Shown: piece after piece, positions 27,394 to 33,906 of the stretch
Numbering within the stretch: position 1 is the stretch's first letter
How the letters are laid out: every line of letters begins with the position of its first letter
Source: Paenibacillus auburnensis
GTDB lineage: Bacteria > Bacillota > Bacilli > Paenibacillales > Paenibacillaceae
DNA length: 64,000 bases
Assembly: GCF_927798115.1 (NCBI RefSeq)
Contig: NZ_CAKMMG010000013.1
Coordinates: 1 to 64,000, forward strand
Direction of reading: 5' to 3'
Position numbers and translations under genes: made by a program
Notes under the pieces: generated by a model
Databases searched by the model: none
What the model was told of the DNA's origin: nothing
The model's input: only the letters and a program-made list of their open reading frames with translations

Positions 27394-27436
27394 AAAAAGA
27401 GAAAGTTGTCTATGTTAGAGACAATCTTCTCTTTTT
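27394..27436 (+). terminator. Orphan terminator-like hairpin upstream of lipoprotein gene
   Basis: AAAAAGAGAAAGTTGTCT (27394-27411) and AGACAATCTTCTCTTTTT (27419-27436) form a long imperfect stem ending in a T-run. It sits in the 339-base gap 27183-27521 between two divergent genes, where no gene ends. It may be an attenuator for the downstream lipoprotein gene or the remnant of a deleted gene. A smaller hairpin (GCAGG/CCTGC, about 27323-27345) precedes it. Confidence 0.55.
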
Positions 27437-27521
27437 GCATTTTTTCAAAAATTGTGTAAATTAGAAGGGTGCTGTAAAATTTTTCTTCTTTTGATCGTCT
27501 GTCAGAAAGGATGTGTTATAC

Positions 27522-28040
27522 ATGAATAAACTTGCCCTTGGCATCGCTACTCTATTACTCTCAACAACACTTCTTGCTGCTTGTGGCAATCAAGAGTCAA
27601 CCAATGCAAACAACTCAGGACCGACAACATCAAGTAATGTAACGGATTCCAACTCTCCAGATTCAGGCTCAACAACTGGGAAGGACAACAATTCTGAGTT
27701 ATCCAGCAGCGATAACATCAATTGGGATGAGGTAAAAGATCCACTCATTGATGAGGCTATGAAAAGTAAACTCAAAGCGTCAGTTGATGCAATCGTTATT
27801 AAGGATGTAGAAGCGTTTCATAAGACACTTGGTCCCAACGTTGGTACTGCTCATGATTATCTCTTAGACAATTCAGTTGAATTTACAGATGTCGGTGAGG
27901 CACATGAAGAAGATGGCCGTGATTTAGTGCCTGTACAGGGTGAAAATCGAGGCAATAGCGGGAATACCTCGAATATGGGATATACGTTCTATTTTGAGAA
28001 AGACAACGCCAGTGAGTGGCAGATCGTATCTATTGACTAG
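27522..28040 (+). CDS. Small putative lipoprotein, function unknown
   Basis: 172 residues. MNKLALGIATLLLSTTLLAAC is a signal peptide with lipobox LAAC; a Ser/Thr/Asn-rich linker (about residues 25-65) tethers a compact C-terminal domain of about 100 residues that I do not recognise. The start at 27522 is preferred (AGAAAGGATG upstream) over a GTG at 27513. Expressed as a single gene and closed by a perfect terminator. Confidence 0.8.
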   Translation: MNKLALGIATLLLSTTLLAACGNQESTNANNSGPTTSSNVTDSNSPDSGSTTGKDNNSELSSSDNINWDEVKDPLIDEAMKSKLKASVDAIVIKDVEAFHKTLGPNVGTAHDYLLDNSVEFTDVGEAHEEDGRDLVPVQGENRGNSGNTSNMGYTFYFEKDNASEWQIVSID

Positions 28041-28073
28041 AAGTTCTGCCCAACTTAAGAAAAGACGCAAAAG

Positions 28074-28093
28074 GACGCTCTAATTAGAGCGTC
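28074..28093 (+). terminator. Terminator of the lipoprotein gene
   Basis: Perfect palindrome GACGCTCTAATTAGAGCGTC followed by TTTCTTTTT on the plus strand. Confidence 0.85.
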
Positions 28094-28179
28094 TTTCTTT
28101 TTCTCAATCATTTTTTTGAGTGTTTTTGATGCTGATTTTTTCAACTCTACATTGAGGTTTTGAATAGGAGTTGATGGAG

Positions 28180-28429
28180 ATGATTTTGAACGTAATTAAA
28201 TATAGAAAAAGTAAACGTAAATGAATCATCTGCCGATGCCAATCACTTTCCGGCATGTTACTGTGGACCAGATGTTGAGCGGCCGAACCCGACGAAGGAC
28301 GCCCAGGCTTCTGCCCTGCCTCCCCCCTCTGCCGCCGAACTGGCCACTGTTGCCTCCATTTCCCTTAGCAAGTACTGCGACTGCTGCCGCGGCGGGAAAG
28401 AACCGAAACTGCCGCTGTTATTGAACTAA
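28180..28429 (+). pseudogene. Small Cys-rich protein gene with a one-base frameshift
   Basis: An AGGAG site (28167-28171) precedes ATG 28180, which opens MILNVIKYRK and then hits a stop at 28222. Removing one A from the A5 run at 28206-28210 joins it to an open +1 frame running to TAA 28427, giving about 82 residues with the cysteine groups CYC and CDCC, a PNPTKDAQ stretch and a Pro/Ala-rich middle. I do not recognise the family. It is either a broken gene, a sequencing error or programmed frameshifting. It is convergent with the island's minus-strand genes, and its stop lies inside the first inverted repeat. Confidence 0.45.
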
Positions 28430-28454
28430 CGTTCTCCGTTAGTTCAATAAACAG
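28415..28454. repeat. Island inverted repeat R1
   Basis: TTATTGAACTAACG (28418-28431), 5-base loop, CGTTAGTTCAATAA (28437-28450): a perfect 14-base stem that extends with one bulge. It is the best-preserved copy of the repeat that borders genes from here to 31445. Confidence 0.85.
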
Positions 28455-28468
28455 TTCATCAAAAATTA

Positions 28469-28822
28469 TCACTTCACTCGTTCGGAAATATTTTTACTTA
28501 TTTCTTCAGGATTTTCAACACCAATGATCAACTTTGATATTTTGAACTTACCAACTTTAAAGCTATTCAAATCTAAATGAAGAGTATCAAGCTCATTTTC
28601 AAAAAAGTGCAGTTGATAACCACCATTTGATCTAAATAACCCATTTCTCATTCCTCCTAATAAAGCACCATATAGTTTAAAAGCATTTGGTATCGGTCTA
28701 CCTGTTGTTATTCCTGTGATTGAAGAGTATGGAATTTGCAACCCTTTATCTAATTTTAAAAAGGGTGAGTTTCCAAAGTCGATATTTACGTAGGTTTCCA
28801 TTAGTTGAATTTTACGTTCCAT
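28469..28822 (-). CDS. Small protein, possible PH-like fold, unknown function
   Basis: 117 residues with no signal peptide and one glycine-rich segment (GALLGGMRNGLF). The alternating beta pattern (YVNIDFGNSPFLKL, LQIPYSSITGITTGR, GGYQLHFFEN) followed by a C-terminal helix (NPEEISKNISERVK) resembles bacterial PH-like domains, but this is only an impression. Ribosome site GGGGGAATCAAAAT. It is a single gene between repeat copies R1 and a degenerate copy at 28910-28933, consistent with a one-gene unit of the island. Confidence 0.7.
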   Translation of the reverse strand: MERKIQLMETYVNIDFGNSPFLKLDKGLQIPYSSITGITTGRPIPNAFKLYGALLGGMRNGLFRSNGGYQLHFFENELDTLHLDLNSFKVGKFKISKLIIGVENPEEISKNISERVK

Positions 28823-28909
28823 ATTTTGATTCCCCCATTTTCAAGTAATCCATTTATTTCATAACCCATAATTACATATAATACCATAAAACCTCTTTTC
28901 TTCATAAAA

Positions 28910-28933
28910 GTCTAAACTGCTCTTTAGTTGAAT
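28910..28933. repeat. Degenerate copy of island repeat
   Basis: TCTAAACTGC-TCTTTAGTTGAAT resembles the repeat with its CG steps lost. It lies between the unknown small gene and the recombinase remnant. Confidence 0.4.
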
Positions 28934-28966
28934 GGCGACGGATTCTATAGCTGATCCGTCGCCATT
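28931..28966 (-). terminator. Hairpin after the recombinase remnant
   Basis: AATGGCGACGGAT (28931-28943) and ATCCGTCGCCATT (28954-28966) form a perfect 13-base stem just beyond the recombinase stop at 28972. The following T-run on the minus strand is weak. Confidence 0.6.
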
Positions 28967-28971
28967 ACAAA

Positions 28972-29755
28972 CTAAAAGTATCGTCGATAAAGCTCTCTCC
29001 GACGTTCGCCTTGGAGTTGCGCGTATATTTGAGTGGTCGATGCCTTCTCATGACCGAGCATTCCTTGAATGAAGTCTAAGGGAGCACCATTATCAAGGAG
29101 TTGGCATGCATATGTATGTTGAAAGCGATGCGGGTATACATTCACTTCAAGTTCTCCCCGATCTGCAAGCCGTTTTATTGCCCACCTAATCGTAGGTATG
29201 GCCATTCGTTTTGTTGGATGCGTATCGGTTGCACTCTGTCGTAAAGTAAACTTCTCTTTGCTTCGATCCCTTGCCATTTACGATTGCTGAGCAGTTCTCC
29301 CAGTTTAGATCTTCGATGTTGATCTTTTCTAACTCCCCAACCCGGCAGCCGGTACTATAGAGAAACTCAAGCAGTGCTCTTTCTCTGACGGACTGACATG
29401 AGCTTTTCAAGTATATGATGTCTTCCTCAATCAAAAACTTAGGAATGCGCTTATCTAACTTGGGTTCTCTCAATTTCAAAGAAGGATTTGAAGTCAGATA
29501 CGTCTCTTCATAAGCATAGAGGAAAAGAGAACGAACAAAACGAATTCGATGATCAAGGCTGTTTGGCTTCAAACGAACTGCTTGCTTTGCCAAGTACTCC
29601 TTCAGTGTACTTAACGTTACCCCTGTGACATCAAGATTGCCTAGCGCCAGTACTAACATCTTGTGCTGTAAAGCGTATGCTTTTAATGTTTTTGGACTGA
29701 ACCCTTGAATGCGTTTGTCAGCCTCATACAAATTCCACAACTCATTTAAGTTCAT
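28972..29755 (-). pseudogene. Tyrosine recombinase (XerC/D-like), frameshifted and internally deleted
   Basis: The N-terminal part (29755 to about 29240) has a SAM-like core-binding domain and catalytic Arg in STGCRVGELEKI plus the beta-hairpin Lys region (GKGSKQREVYF). The C-terminal part, in another frame (to 28972), carries HRFQHTYACQLLDNG (Arg/His), MLGHEKASTTQIYA (His and nucleophile Tyr). Between GSKQREVYF and KRMAIPTIRWAIKRL a segment of roughly 20 residues seems missing, together with a frame change near 29200-29240. All catalytic residues exist but in two frames, so it is almost certainly inactive. Confidence 0.9.
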
Positions 29756-29821
29756 AAGAAAACCTCCCTTTAGAAACTGTTAAATCTAGTTTGCTTCTAG
29801 AGAGAGGTTTTAATCTGCCTG

Positions 29822-29857
29822 CTGTATTTAACTAGCGTTTTCCGTTAGCACAATAGT
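29822..29857. repeat. Island inverted repeat R2
   Basis: CTGTATTTAACTAGCG (29822-29837), loop TTTTC, CGTTAGCACAATAG (29843-29856). It aligns with R1 base for base through most of its length, 67 bases upstream of the recombinase start. Confidence 0.75.
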
Positions 29858-29899
29858 CTTATGTTTTAATTAAGGTCGCTGCTTATAGTTTTGAGGCTT

Positions 29900-29997
29900 G
29901 CCGAACACCTAATGCAGTGACGTCCTGACGGGCTTAGGGGGCTGGATGTGGTCACTCGCTTCTCAGAGTGACCCGGAGCGTCAATATGGTGTTAGCC
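29900..29997 (-). other. attC-like structured element overlapping the nucleotidyltransferase stop
   Basis: Nested inverted repeats: AACACC (29904-29909) with GGTGTT (29988-29993); inside them TGACG (29918-29922) with CGTCA (29979-29983), with unequal spacers of 8 and 4; and a central perfect stem GGTCACTC/GAGTGACC (29950-29957, 29966-29973). On the minus strand it begins GGCTAAC and ends GTTCGGC, each one base off the integron core consensus RYYYAAC/GTTRRRY. The TAA stop of the adjacent gene lies inside GGCTAAC, as often seen in cassettes. A simple multi-hairpin terminator is the alternative. Confidence 0.5.
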
Positions 29998-30759
29998 TAA
30001 GGAAGTTCTGGAAGCAGCCACTGCATTTAAGGCGTTCTCAAAATAGCTATATACTTCATCTGCAATTCCCAGAAACTCTTCAACAAGTACATTACTATCC
30101 AAGTAACAAGCATACAGATAATCAACTAAAGCGGAGTCAATCTCACAATAGTTTAATATGGCATTCTTCATCTTAATAATGTCATCTTGCCATACACCTG
30201 TATCTTCTAAAACCAAAGAGTATAGTGCACGAATTAATCTCTTAGAGTAACCTTTAATATATCTAGATTTCATTGTGTTATCACTAGCATTAGAAAGTAA
30301 ACTATGTATACGATCTACTTCCTCCTTGGTCTCAGTATTTAAGTCTAAAATGAACTCTGGAGAAATAATTATCGGTGGTACTTTTTCACCAACATCATGA
30401 CCATATATGCAAACACAAATTATCTTTACCCAAAAACCCCACTCATTTGGTTTACTTAATACATCGTCAATCGAGCAAATTATCGTATCAATCTTAGTTA
30501 CTACTGGATATTCTTCCAAAAGCCTGTCTTTAATATTTGATAATCTTTCGTGATCAATATCTTTGGGATTTACACATACAATTGTAAAGTCTGCATCTGA
30601 CTTAAAAGGTTTAGCAGTTCCTTTTGGAATCGAGCCACACATATAAATGCTATGAATCTTACCTTTAAATTCGGTAAGTATATTATCTATATACTTATCA
30701 ACAAAATCCTTATATTCACTTTGTATTACAATTCTATTTATAACTTTTTCTAATATCAT
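29992..30759 (-). CDS. Nucleotidyltransferase-domain protein (aminoglycoside-type fold)
   Basis: 255 residues. The polymerase-beta-type NTase motif is clear: CGSIPKGTAKPFKSDADFTIV supplies GS and two metal-binding Asp, and a third acidic residue may be in KIDTIICS. The C-terminal half is helical. Resembles antibiotic nucleotidyltransferases in layout but is too divergent to assign a drug. AT-rich codon use (about 35% GC by eye) contrasts with the surrounding chromosome, so recent transfer is likely. A single gene bounded by repeats. Confidence 0.85.
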   Translation of the reverse strand: MILEKVINRIVIQSEYKDFVDKYIDNILTEFKGKIHSIYMCGSIPKGTAKPFKSDADFTIVCVNPKDIDHERLSNIKDRLLEEYPVVTKIDTIICSIDDVLSKPNEWGFWVKIICVCIYGHDVGEKVPPIIISPEFILDLNTETKEEVDRIHSLLSNASDNTMKSRYIKGYSKRLIRALYSLVLEDTGVWQDDIIKMKNAILNYCEIDSALVDYLYACYLDSNVLVEEFLGIADEVYSYFENALNAVAASRTSLG

Positions 30760-30790
30760 ATAGACTCCTCCTAAACTAAGAACTTCTTTC

Positions 30791-30798
30791 GGCTAACG
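30791..30798. repeat. Island repeat half-site R3
   Basis: Left half only, GGCTAACG, 32 bases upstream of the nucleotidyltransferase start. No matching right half is seen nearby. Confidence 0.35.
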
Positions 30799-30850
30799 TA
30801 TTTTTTGTGAACTTCGTAAATTCGTCATGACTTAATTTATTCGCAAAATC

Positions 30851-30878
30851 ATTCAACTAACCTGTCCGTTAGATGAAC
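30851..30878. repeat. Island inverted repeat R4
   Basis: ATTCAACTAAC (30851-30861), short loop, CCGTTAGATGAAC (30866-30878). Same layout as R1 with a shorter loop. Confidence 0.7.
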
Positions 30879-30918
30879 AAAGCAACCGATCGACGTGATC
30901 AGCTGCTTTCGTAATTTC

Positions 30919-30947
30919 ATTGGGCTATCGTTTCCCGTTAGTTCAAT
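30919..30947. repeat. Island inverted repeat R5 overlapping the NUDIX stop codon
   Basis: ATTGGGCTATCG (30919-30930), loop TTTC, CCGTTAGTTCAAT (30935-30947). The NUDIX gene's TGA stop (30943-30945) lies inside the right arm. Confidence 0.75.
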
Positions 30948-31383
30948 CGTGTAATGCTTTCACAACTGCCCAACTTTGATGTTCATGGAATAAGCTCTTA
31001 ATTGCTTTTGCAGGTTCAATCCATCGCAAATAATGGTCTTCTTCTGTTGGATTACCTGTTTGCTCACCTATATCACATTGATAAAAATGACCTTCACTAA
31101 GATAATATTTTAATTCATTTGTGGAGTAAAAATATCTTCGAGCACACCCAATATAACGACCTACTTGAACCTGCATCCCTATCTCTTCTTGAGCTTCCCT
31201 TACTAAACACTCTTCATGAGTTTCATTGTTATCTATTCCGCCACCCGGAAGGAAATACTTGCCATCAGCTGTTTGGATAACAGCGATTTTATCTTTCTCT
31301 TTGTTCAACATCAAGCCATACGCTGCAGGTCTCCATATGTATTCCTTGCCTTCTTCTTTTACACCAAAGGTAATGATTGTCAT
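30943..31383 (-). CDS. NUDIX hydrolase
   Basis: 146 residues with a perfect Nudix box, GGIDNNETHEECLVREAQEEIG, around residues 49-70 (read as two adjoining pieces, GGIDNNE and REAQEEIG). Such enzymes hydrolyse nucleoside diphosphates linked to another group; the substrate cannot be read. Two AGGAGG-like sites lie just before the ATG. A single gene between repeats R5 and R6, both touching its boundaries, typical content for a mobile cassette array. Confidence 0.92.
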   Translation of the reverse strand: MTIITFGVKEEGKEYIWRPAAYGLMLNKEKDKIAVIQTADGKYFLPGGGIDNNETHEECLVREAQEEIGMQVQVGRYIGCARRYFYSTNELKYYLSEGHFYQCDIGEQTGNPTEEDHYLRWIEPAKAIKSLFHEHQSWAVVKALHD

Positions 31384-31411
31384 GTATTATTCCTCCTTAA
31401 CCTCCTATATC

Positions 31412-31445
31412 TCATTAAGCAATCCTGCCCGTTAGCTTAATGAAG
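31412..31445. repeat. Island inverted repeat R6 overlapping the XRE stop codon
   Basis: CATTAAGC (31413-31420) and GCTTAATG (31435-31442) flank AATCCTGCCCGTTA, so the CGTTAG core is retained. The restored stop codon of the adjacent XRE-type gene (TAA, 31437-31439) is within the right arm. Confidence 0.7.
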
Positions 31446-31689
31446 CAAGGACAGTGACAATCTACTTTGTCTATATTCACCGAATAATTTTAGACCATAA
31501 GAACAACCAAAAACAGTACAAATTGAAATAACAGTCTCTATCCCCGGCTTGCTTTTTCCGGATTCCAAATCCATTAAGACAACCTTGAGAAACACCGATT
31601 TTATTAGCAAAACCGGTTTGATTAAGACTATAAATTTTTCTCAATTGTTTAATATTTGACCCGATAGTATTCGTTTTAACTGCCTCCAC
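31437..31689 (-). pseudogene. XRE-family HTH regulator, frameshifted
   Basis: The first frame reads an HTH (TIGSNIKQLRKIYSLNQTGFA and NKIGVSQGCL) and then derails. A one-base shift near 31567 restores MDLESGKSKPGIETVISICT, the expected continuation of an XRE helix-turn-helix, and runs to TAA at 31437. Either a real one-base lesion or a sequencing error. GTG start at 31689 without a well-placed ribosome site. Fifth gene of the repeat-bounded series. Confidence 0.75.
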
Positions 31690-31696
31690 ACTACGA

Positions 31697-31866
31697 TTTG
31701 TGCCAACAAATCTTCAACGAACTTTTAATCGTAAGATCATTTCCAGCCATTTAGAGCACCATCGTTAGTCATCAGTGAAATATCAAAAAAGCCCTGATAA
31801 ATCAAGGGTTTCTTGACCATCAGGACTGAAATACTTGTGCCAAAAATCGTTACAAATCTGTGCCAA
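31697..31866. repeat. Three direct repeats TGTGCCAA at the island edge
   Basis: TGTGCCAA occurs near 31699, 31836 and 31859 in this gene-free stretch (31690-31918). Repeated short boxes beside a recombinase-bearing island resemble integrase arm-type sites. The region also holds the terminator at 31785-31811. Confidence 0.4.
31785..31811 (-). terminator. Terminator of the TrmH-type gene
   Basis: On the minus strand AAACCCTTGAT-TT-ATCAGGGCTT is followed by a run of six T. It lies about 110 bases beyond the methyltransferase stop. Confidence 0.7.
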
Positions 31867-31918
31867 ACTACGTTCCAAACGATGACAAGATGACTTACAA
31901 CTCACACCTGCGACGGGT

Positions 31919-32716
31919 TTATTCCCCTCCGCCCCCCCGCTGCCGCATCCCCTCGAACAGCAGAATTGTCGCTGCCATCGCCGCGTTCAGTGATTCGGCC
32001 CGGCCGGCCATCGGGATGATGATGCTTTTGTCGACGAGCGCTGCCGTTTCCGGTGAGATCCCCTTACCCTCGCTGCCGATCAGCAACCACTGGCTGCCGC
32101 GGAAATCGTGGGTATAGCAGGAGTCCTCCCCGGTCAGCGAGGTGCTGACGAGAAGTGCGCCGCGTTCCCGCGCCTGCGGAAGAACCACACTCAAATCCCC
32201 CTCCACTACCGGGAGGTGGAACATCGAGCCCATTGTGGAGCGGATGGTCTTAGGGTTATAAAGATCGGCGCAGCCCTGGCCGAGAATGACTCCGTCTGCA
32301 CCTGCCGCATCCGCGCTGCGGATGATCGTTCCTACGTTGCCCGGGTCCTGAACGCCATCCAGCACAACAACCAGGCTGTCCGGCTTCACGAGGATACCCT
32401 CCACGCCCTGCTGCTCTTTGCGGACAACCGCAAACACCGGCTGCGGGGTATTCGTGCTGCTGCACTTGGAGATGACTGCCGCTGAGACACCAATGACCTC
32501 CATGCCCTGCACGGCCTGAAGGTGAGCCTTCAGCTCGGACGGCATGCCCTTGTCGAGATCATAGGCCAGGATTTCTACCTCGGCTTCAGCCAGCAGCGCC
32601 TCCTGCACGAGGTGGATACCTTCTACGATATATTTGCCGGTCTTGTCTCGGTGCTTCTTCTCCTGCAACGCGGCCCATTCCTTCACCCGCGTATTTTGCG
32701 CAGATATAATTTCCAT
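31919..32716 (-). CDS. TrmH/SpoU-family RNA 2'-O-methyltransferase
   Basis: 265 residues: N-terminal substrate-binding domain (KYIVEGIHLVQEALL) and the SPOUT knot with its three motifs, VVLDGVQDPGNVGTIIRSADA, LLIGSEGKGIS and IPMAGRAESLNAAMAATILLFE, which bind S-adenosylmethionine. It methylates a ribose 2'-OH in rRNA or tRNA; the exact target is not readable. The C-terminus is short and glycine-rich. It lies on the ordinary-chromosome side of the accessory island, with a terminator just inside the boundary. Confidence 0.95.
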   Translation of the reverse strand: MEIISAQNTRVKEWAALQEKKHRDKTGKYIVEGIHLVQEALLAEAEVEILAYDLDKGMPSELKAHLQAVQGMEVIGVSAAVISKCSSTNTPQPVFAVVRKEQQGVEGILVKPDSLVVVLDGVQDPGNVGTIIRSADAAGADGVILGQGCADLYNPKTIRSTMGSMFHLPVVEGDLSVVLPQARERGALLVSTSLTGEDSCYTHDFRGSQWLLIGSEGKGISPETAALVDKSIIIPMAGRAESLNAAMAATILLFEGMRQRGGGGE

Positions 32717-32746
32717 GAGGTCCTACCTTTCTATTCTACATTCACC

Positions 32747-33406
32747 CTACTGATAAGCCATTTCCAGCTTCGTCAAATGCTCCTTGCGCCCAACGATGAC
32801 GAGCACATCGCCTTCGCTCAGCCGGTCTTCAGCCCGCGGAGAAATGTTCATCTCCTCGCCCCGGCGGATCGCCATGACGTTACAGCCATATTTGGCGCGG
32901 ATATTCAGCTCCTGGAGATTTTTGCCCAGCATCGGCTTCGGTACTTTCATATCCAGAATGCTATAATCCGGCGACAGCTCGATATAATCCAGGATGTTCG
33001 GCGAAGCCAGATGATGCGCCACCCGCATGCCCATATCCCGTTCGGGATAGATAACTTTGTCCGCGCCAATCTTACTTAACACCTTGCCGTGCAGCTCGCT
33101 TTTGGCCTTGACCAGAATTGCCGGCACCCCAAGATCCTTCAGGATCAGCGTCGTAAGGATACTGGCTTGAATATCCTCTCCGATTGCCACAACCACAACA
33201 TCGAAGTTGCGGATACCCAGCGCACGCAGCGCTTCCTCATCGGTGGAGTCTGCGGATACGGCATGGGTTACAATACCGGAGATTTCCTGGGTACGCTGCT
33301 CATCGGCATCGATCGCCAGTACATCAAATCCCATCCCGCTGAGCGCCTTGGCTACACTTGAGCCGAAACGTCCCATTCCGATGACGGCATATTGTTTTTT
33401 GGCCAT
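32747..33406 (-). CDS. ktrC: Ktr potassium channel regulatory subunit (TrkA-N/TrkA-C)
   Basis: 219 residues. The N-terminal Rossmann RCK domain begins YAVIGMGRFGSSVAKALSGMG with the NAD(H)/ATP glycine motif; the C-terminal TrkA-C domain (around 135-219) can bind cyclic di-AMP in this family. It gates a KtrB/KtrD channel not encoded here. KtrA and KtrC are hard to tell apart; an isolated gene unlinked to ktrB favours KtrC. Cytoplasmic, membrane-associated. Confidence 0.9.
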   Translation of the reverse strand: MAKKQYAVIGMGRFGSSVAKALSGMGFDVLAIDADEQRTQEISGIVTHAVSADSTDEEALRALGIRNFDVVVVAIGEDIQASILTTLILKDLGVPAILVKAKSELHGKVLSKIGADKVIYPERDMGMRVAHHLASPNILDYIELSPDYSILDMKVPKPMLGKNLQELNIRAKYGCNVMAIRRGEEMNISPRAEDRLSEGDVLVIVGRKEHLTKLEMAYQ

Positions 33407-33550
33407 GTCCGTGTACCTCCCAGAAGCATTTTTCGTTTCAAACAGTATAGCATATGGTCATCTAAACTTGAATTTTCACCGCCGCAGCAGGGTACATTAG
33501 TACAGGGCGTTTCAGCATACTTACAGAGTAAAACATTAAGGAGGTTAATA

Positions 33551-33787
33551 ATGCCGGTTACCATCGATTTGCGCCAGGCTGTTCTCCATAAAGTGCACGG
33601 CCAGTCCGAAGAGGATCTGCGGGCTATGATTGAAGGCTCCGTAGACGGACCTGAAGCTGCGCTTCCAGGACTCGGTGTGATGTTCGAAATGGTCTGGAAA
33701 GACCTTGAAAAGGCCAAGCAGGACCGTGTCATTTCTATGCTGCATAGACATCTGGAAAAAATGACTCCCGGATCGATTATGTCCTGA
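33551..33787 (+). CDS. sspI: Small acid-soluble spore protein SspI
   Basis: 78 residues. The pattern TIDLRQAVLHKVHGQSEEDL, then EAALPGLGVMFEMVWK, matches the SspI family in order and length. The start at 33551 follows GGAGGTTAAT; an upstream extension in the same frame overlaps the divergent ktrC-like gene and is not SspI-like. Presumably transcribed in the forespore. A terminator follows directly. Confidence 0.92.
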   Translation: MPVTIDLRQAVLHKVHGQSEEDLRAMIEGSVDGPEAALPGLGVMFEMVWKDLEKAKQDRVISMLHRHLEKMTPGSIMS

Positions 33788-33803
33788 GCAGGCGCATATG
33801 TAC

Positions 33804-33854
33804 AAAACCTCCGCTACCCGGAATGCGGCTGCACTCCAGGGGGGCGGAGGTTTT
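33804..33854 (+). terminator. Terminator of sspI
   Basis: AAAACCTCCGC (33804-33814) pairs with GCGGAGGTTTT (33844-33854) and a T-run follows. Confidence 0.85.
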
Positions 33855-33906
33855 TCGTTAAGATGGTAGCCCGGGATTACATCTCCCGCAGCTTACTGCC
33901 ATTTAC

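Noticed and set aside
28221..28424. 67-codon plus-strand ORF starting at ATG 28221
   Set aside because: The sequence is Arg/Pro/Leu-rich and has no ribosome site; the overlapping +1 frame with paired cysteines is the more protein-like reading.
28415..31445. CRISPR array
   Set aside because: Repeats are far apart (hundreds of bases), diverged and separated by genes, with no cas genes.
31412..31445. Possible tRNA fragment at the GTTAGCTTAATGAAG stretch
   Set aside because: No cloverleaf can be drawn around it; it is explained as repeat R6.
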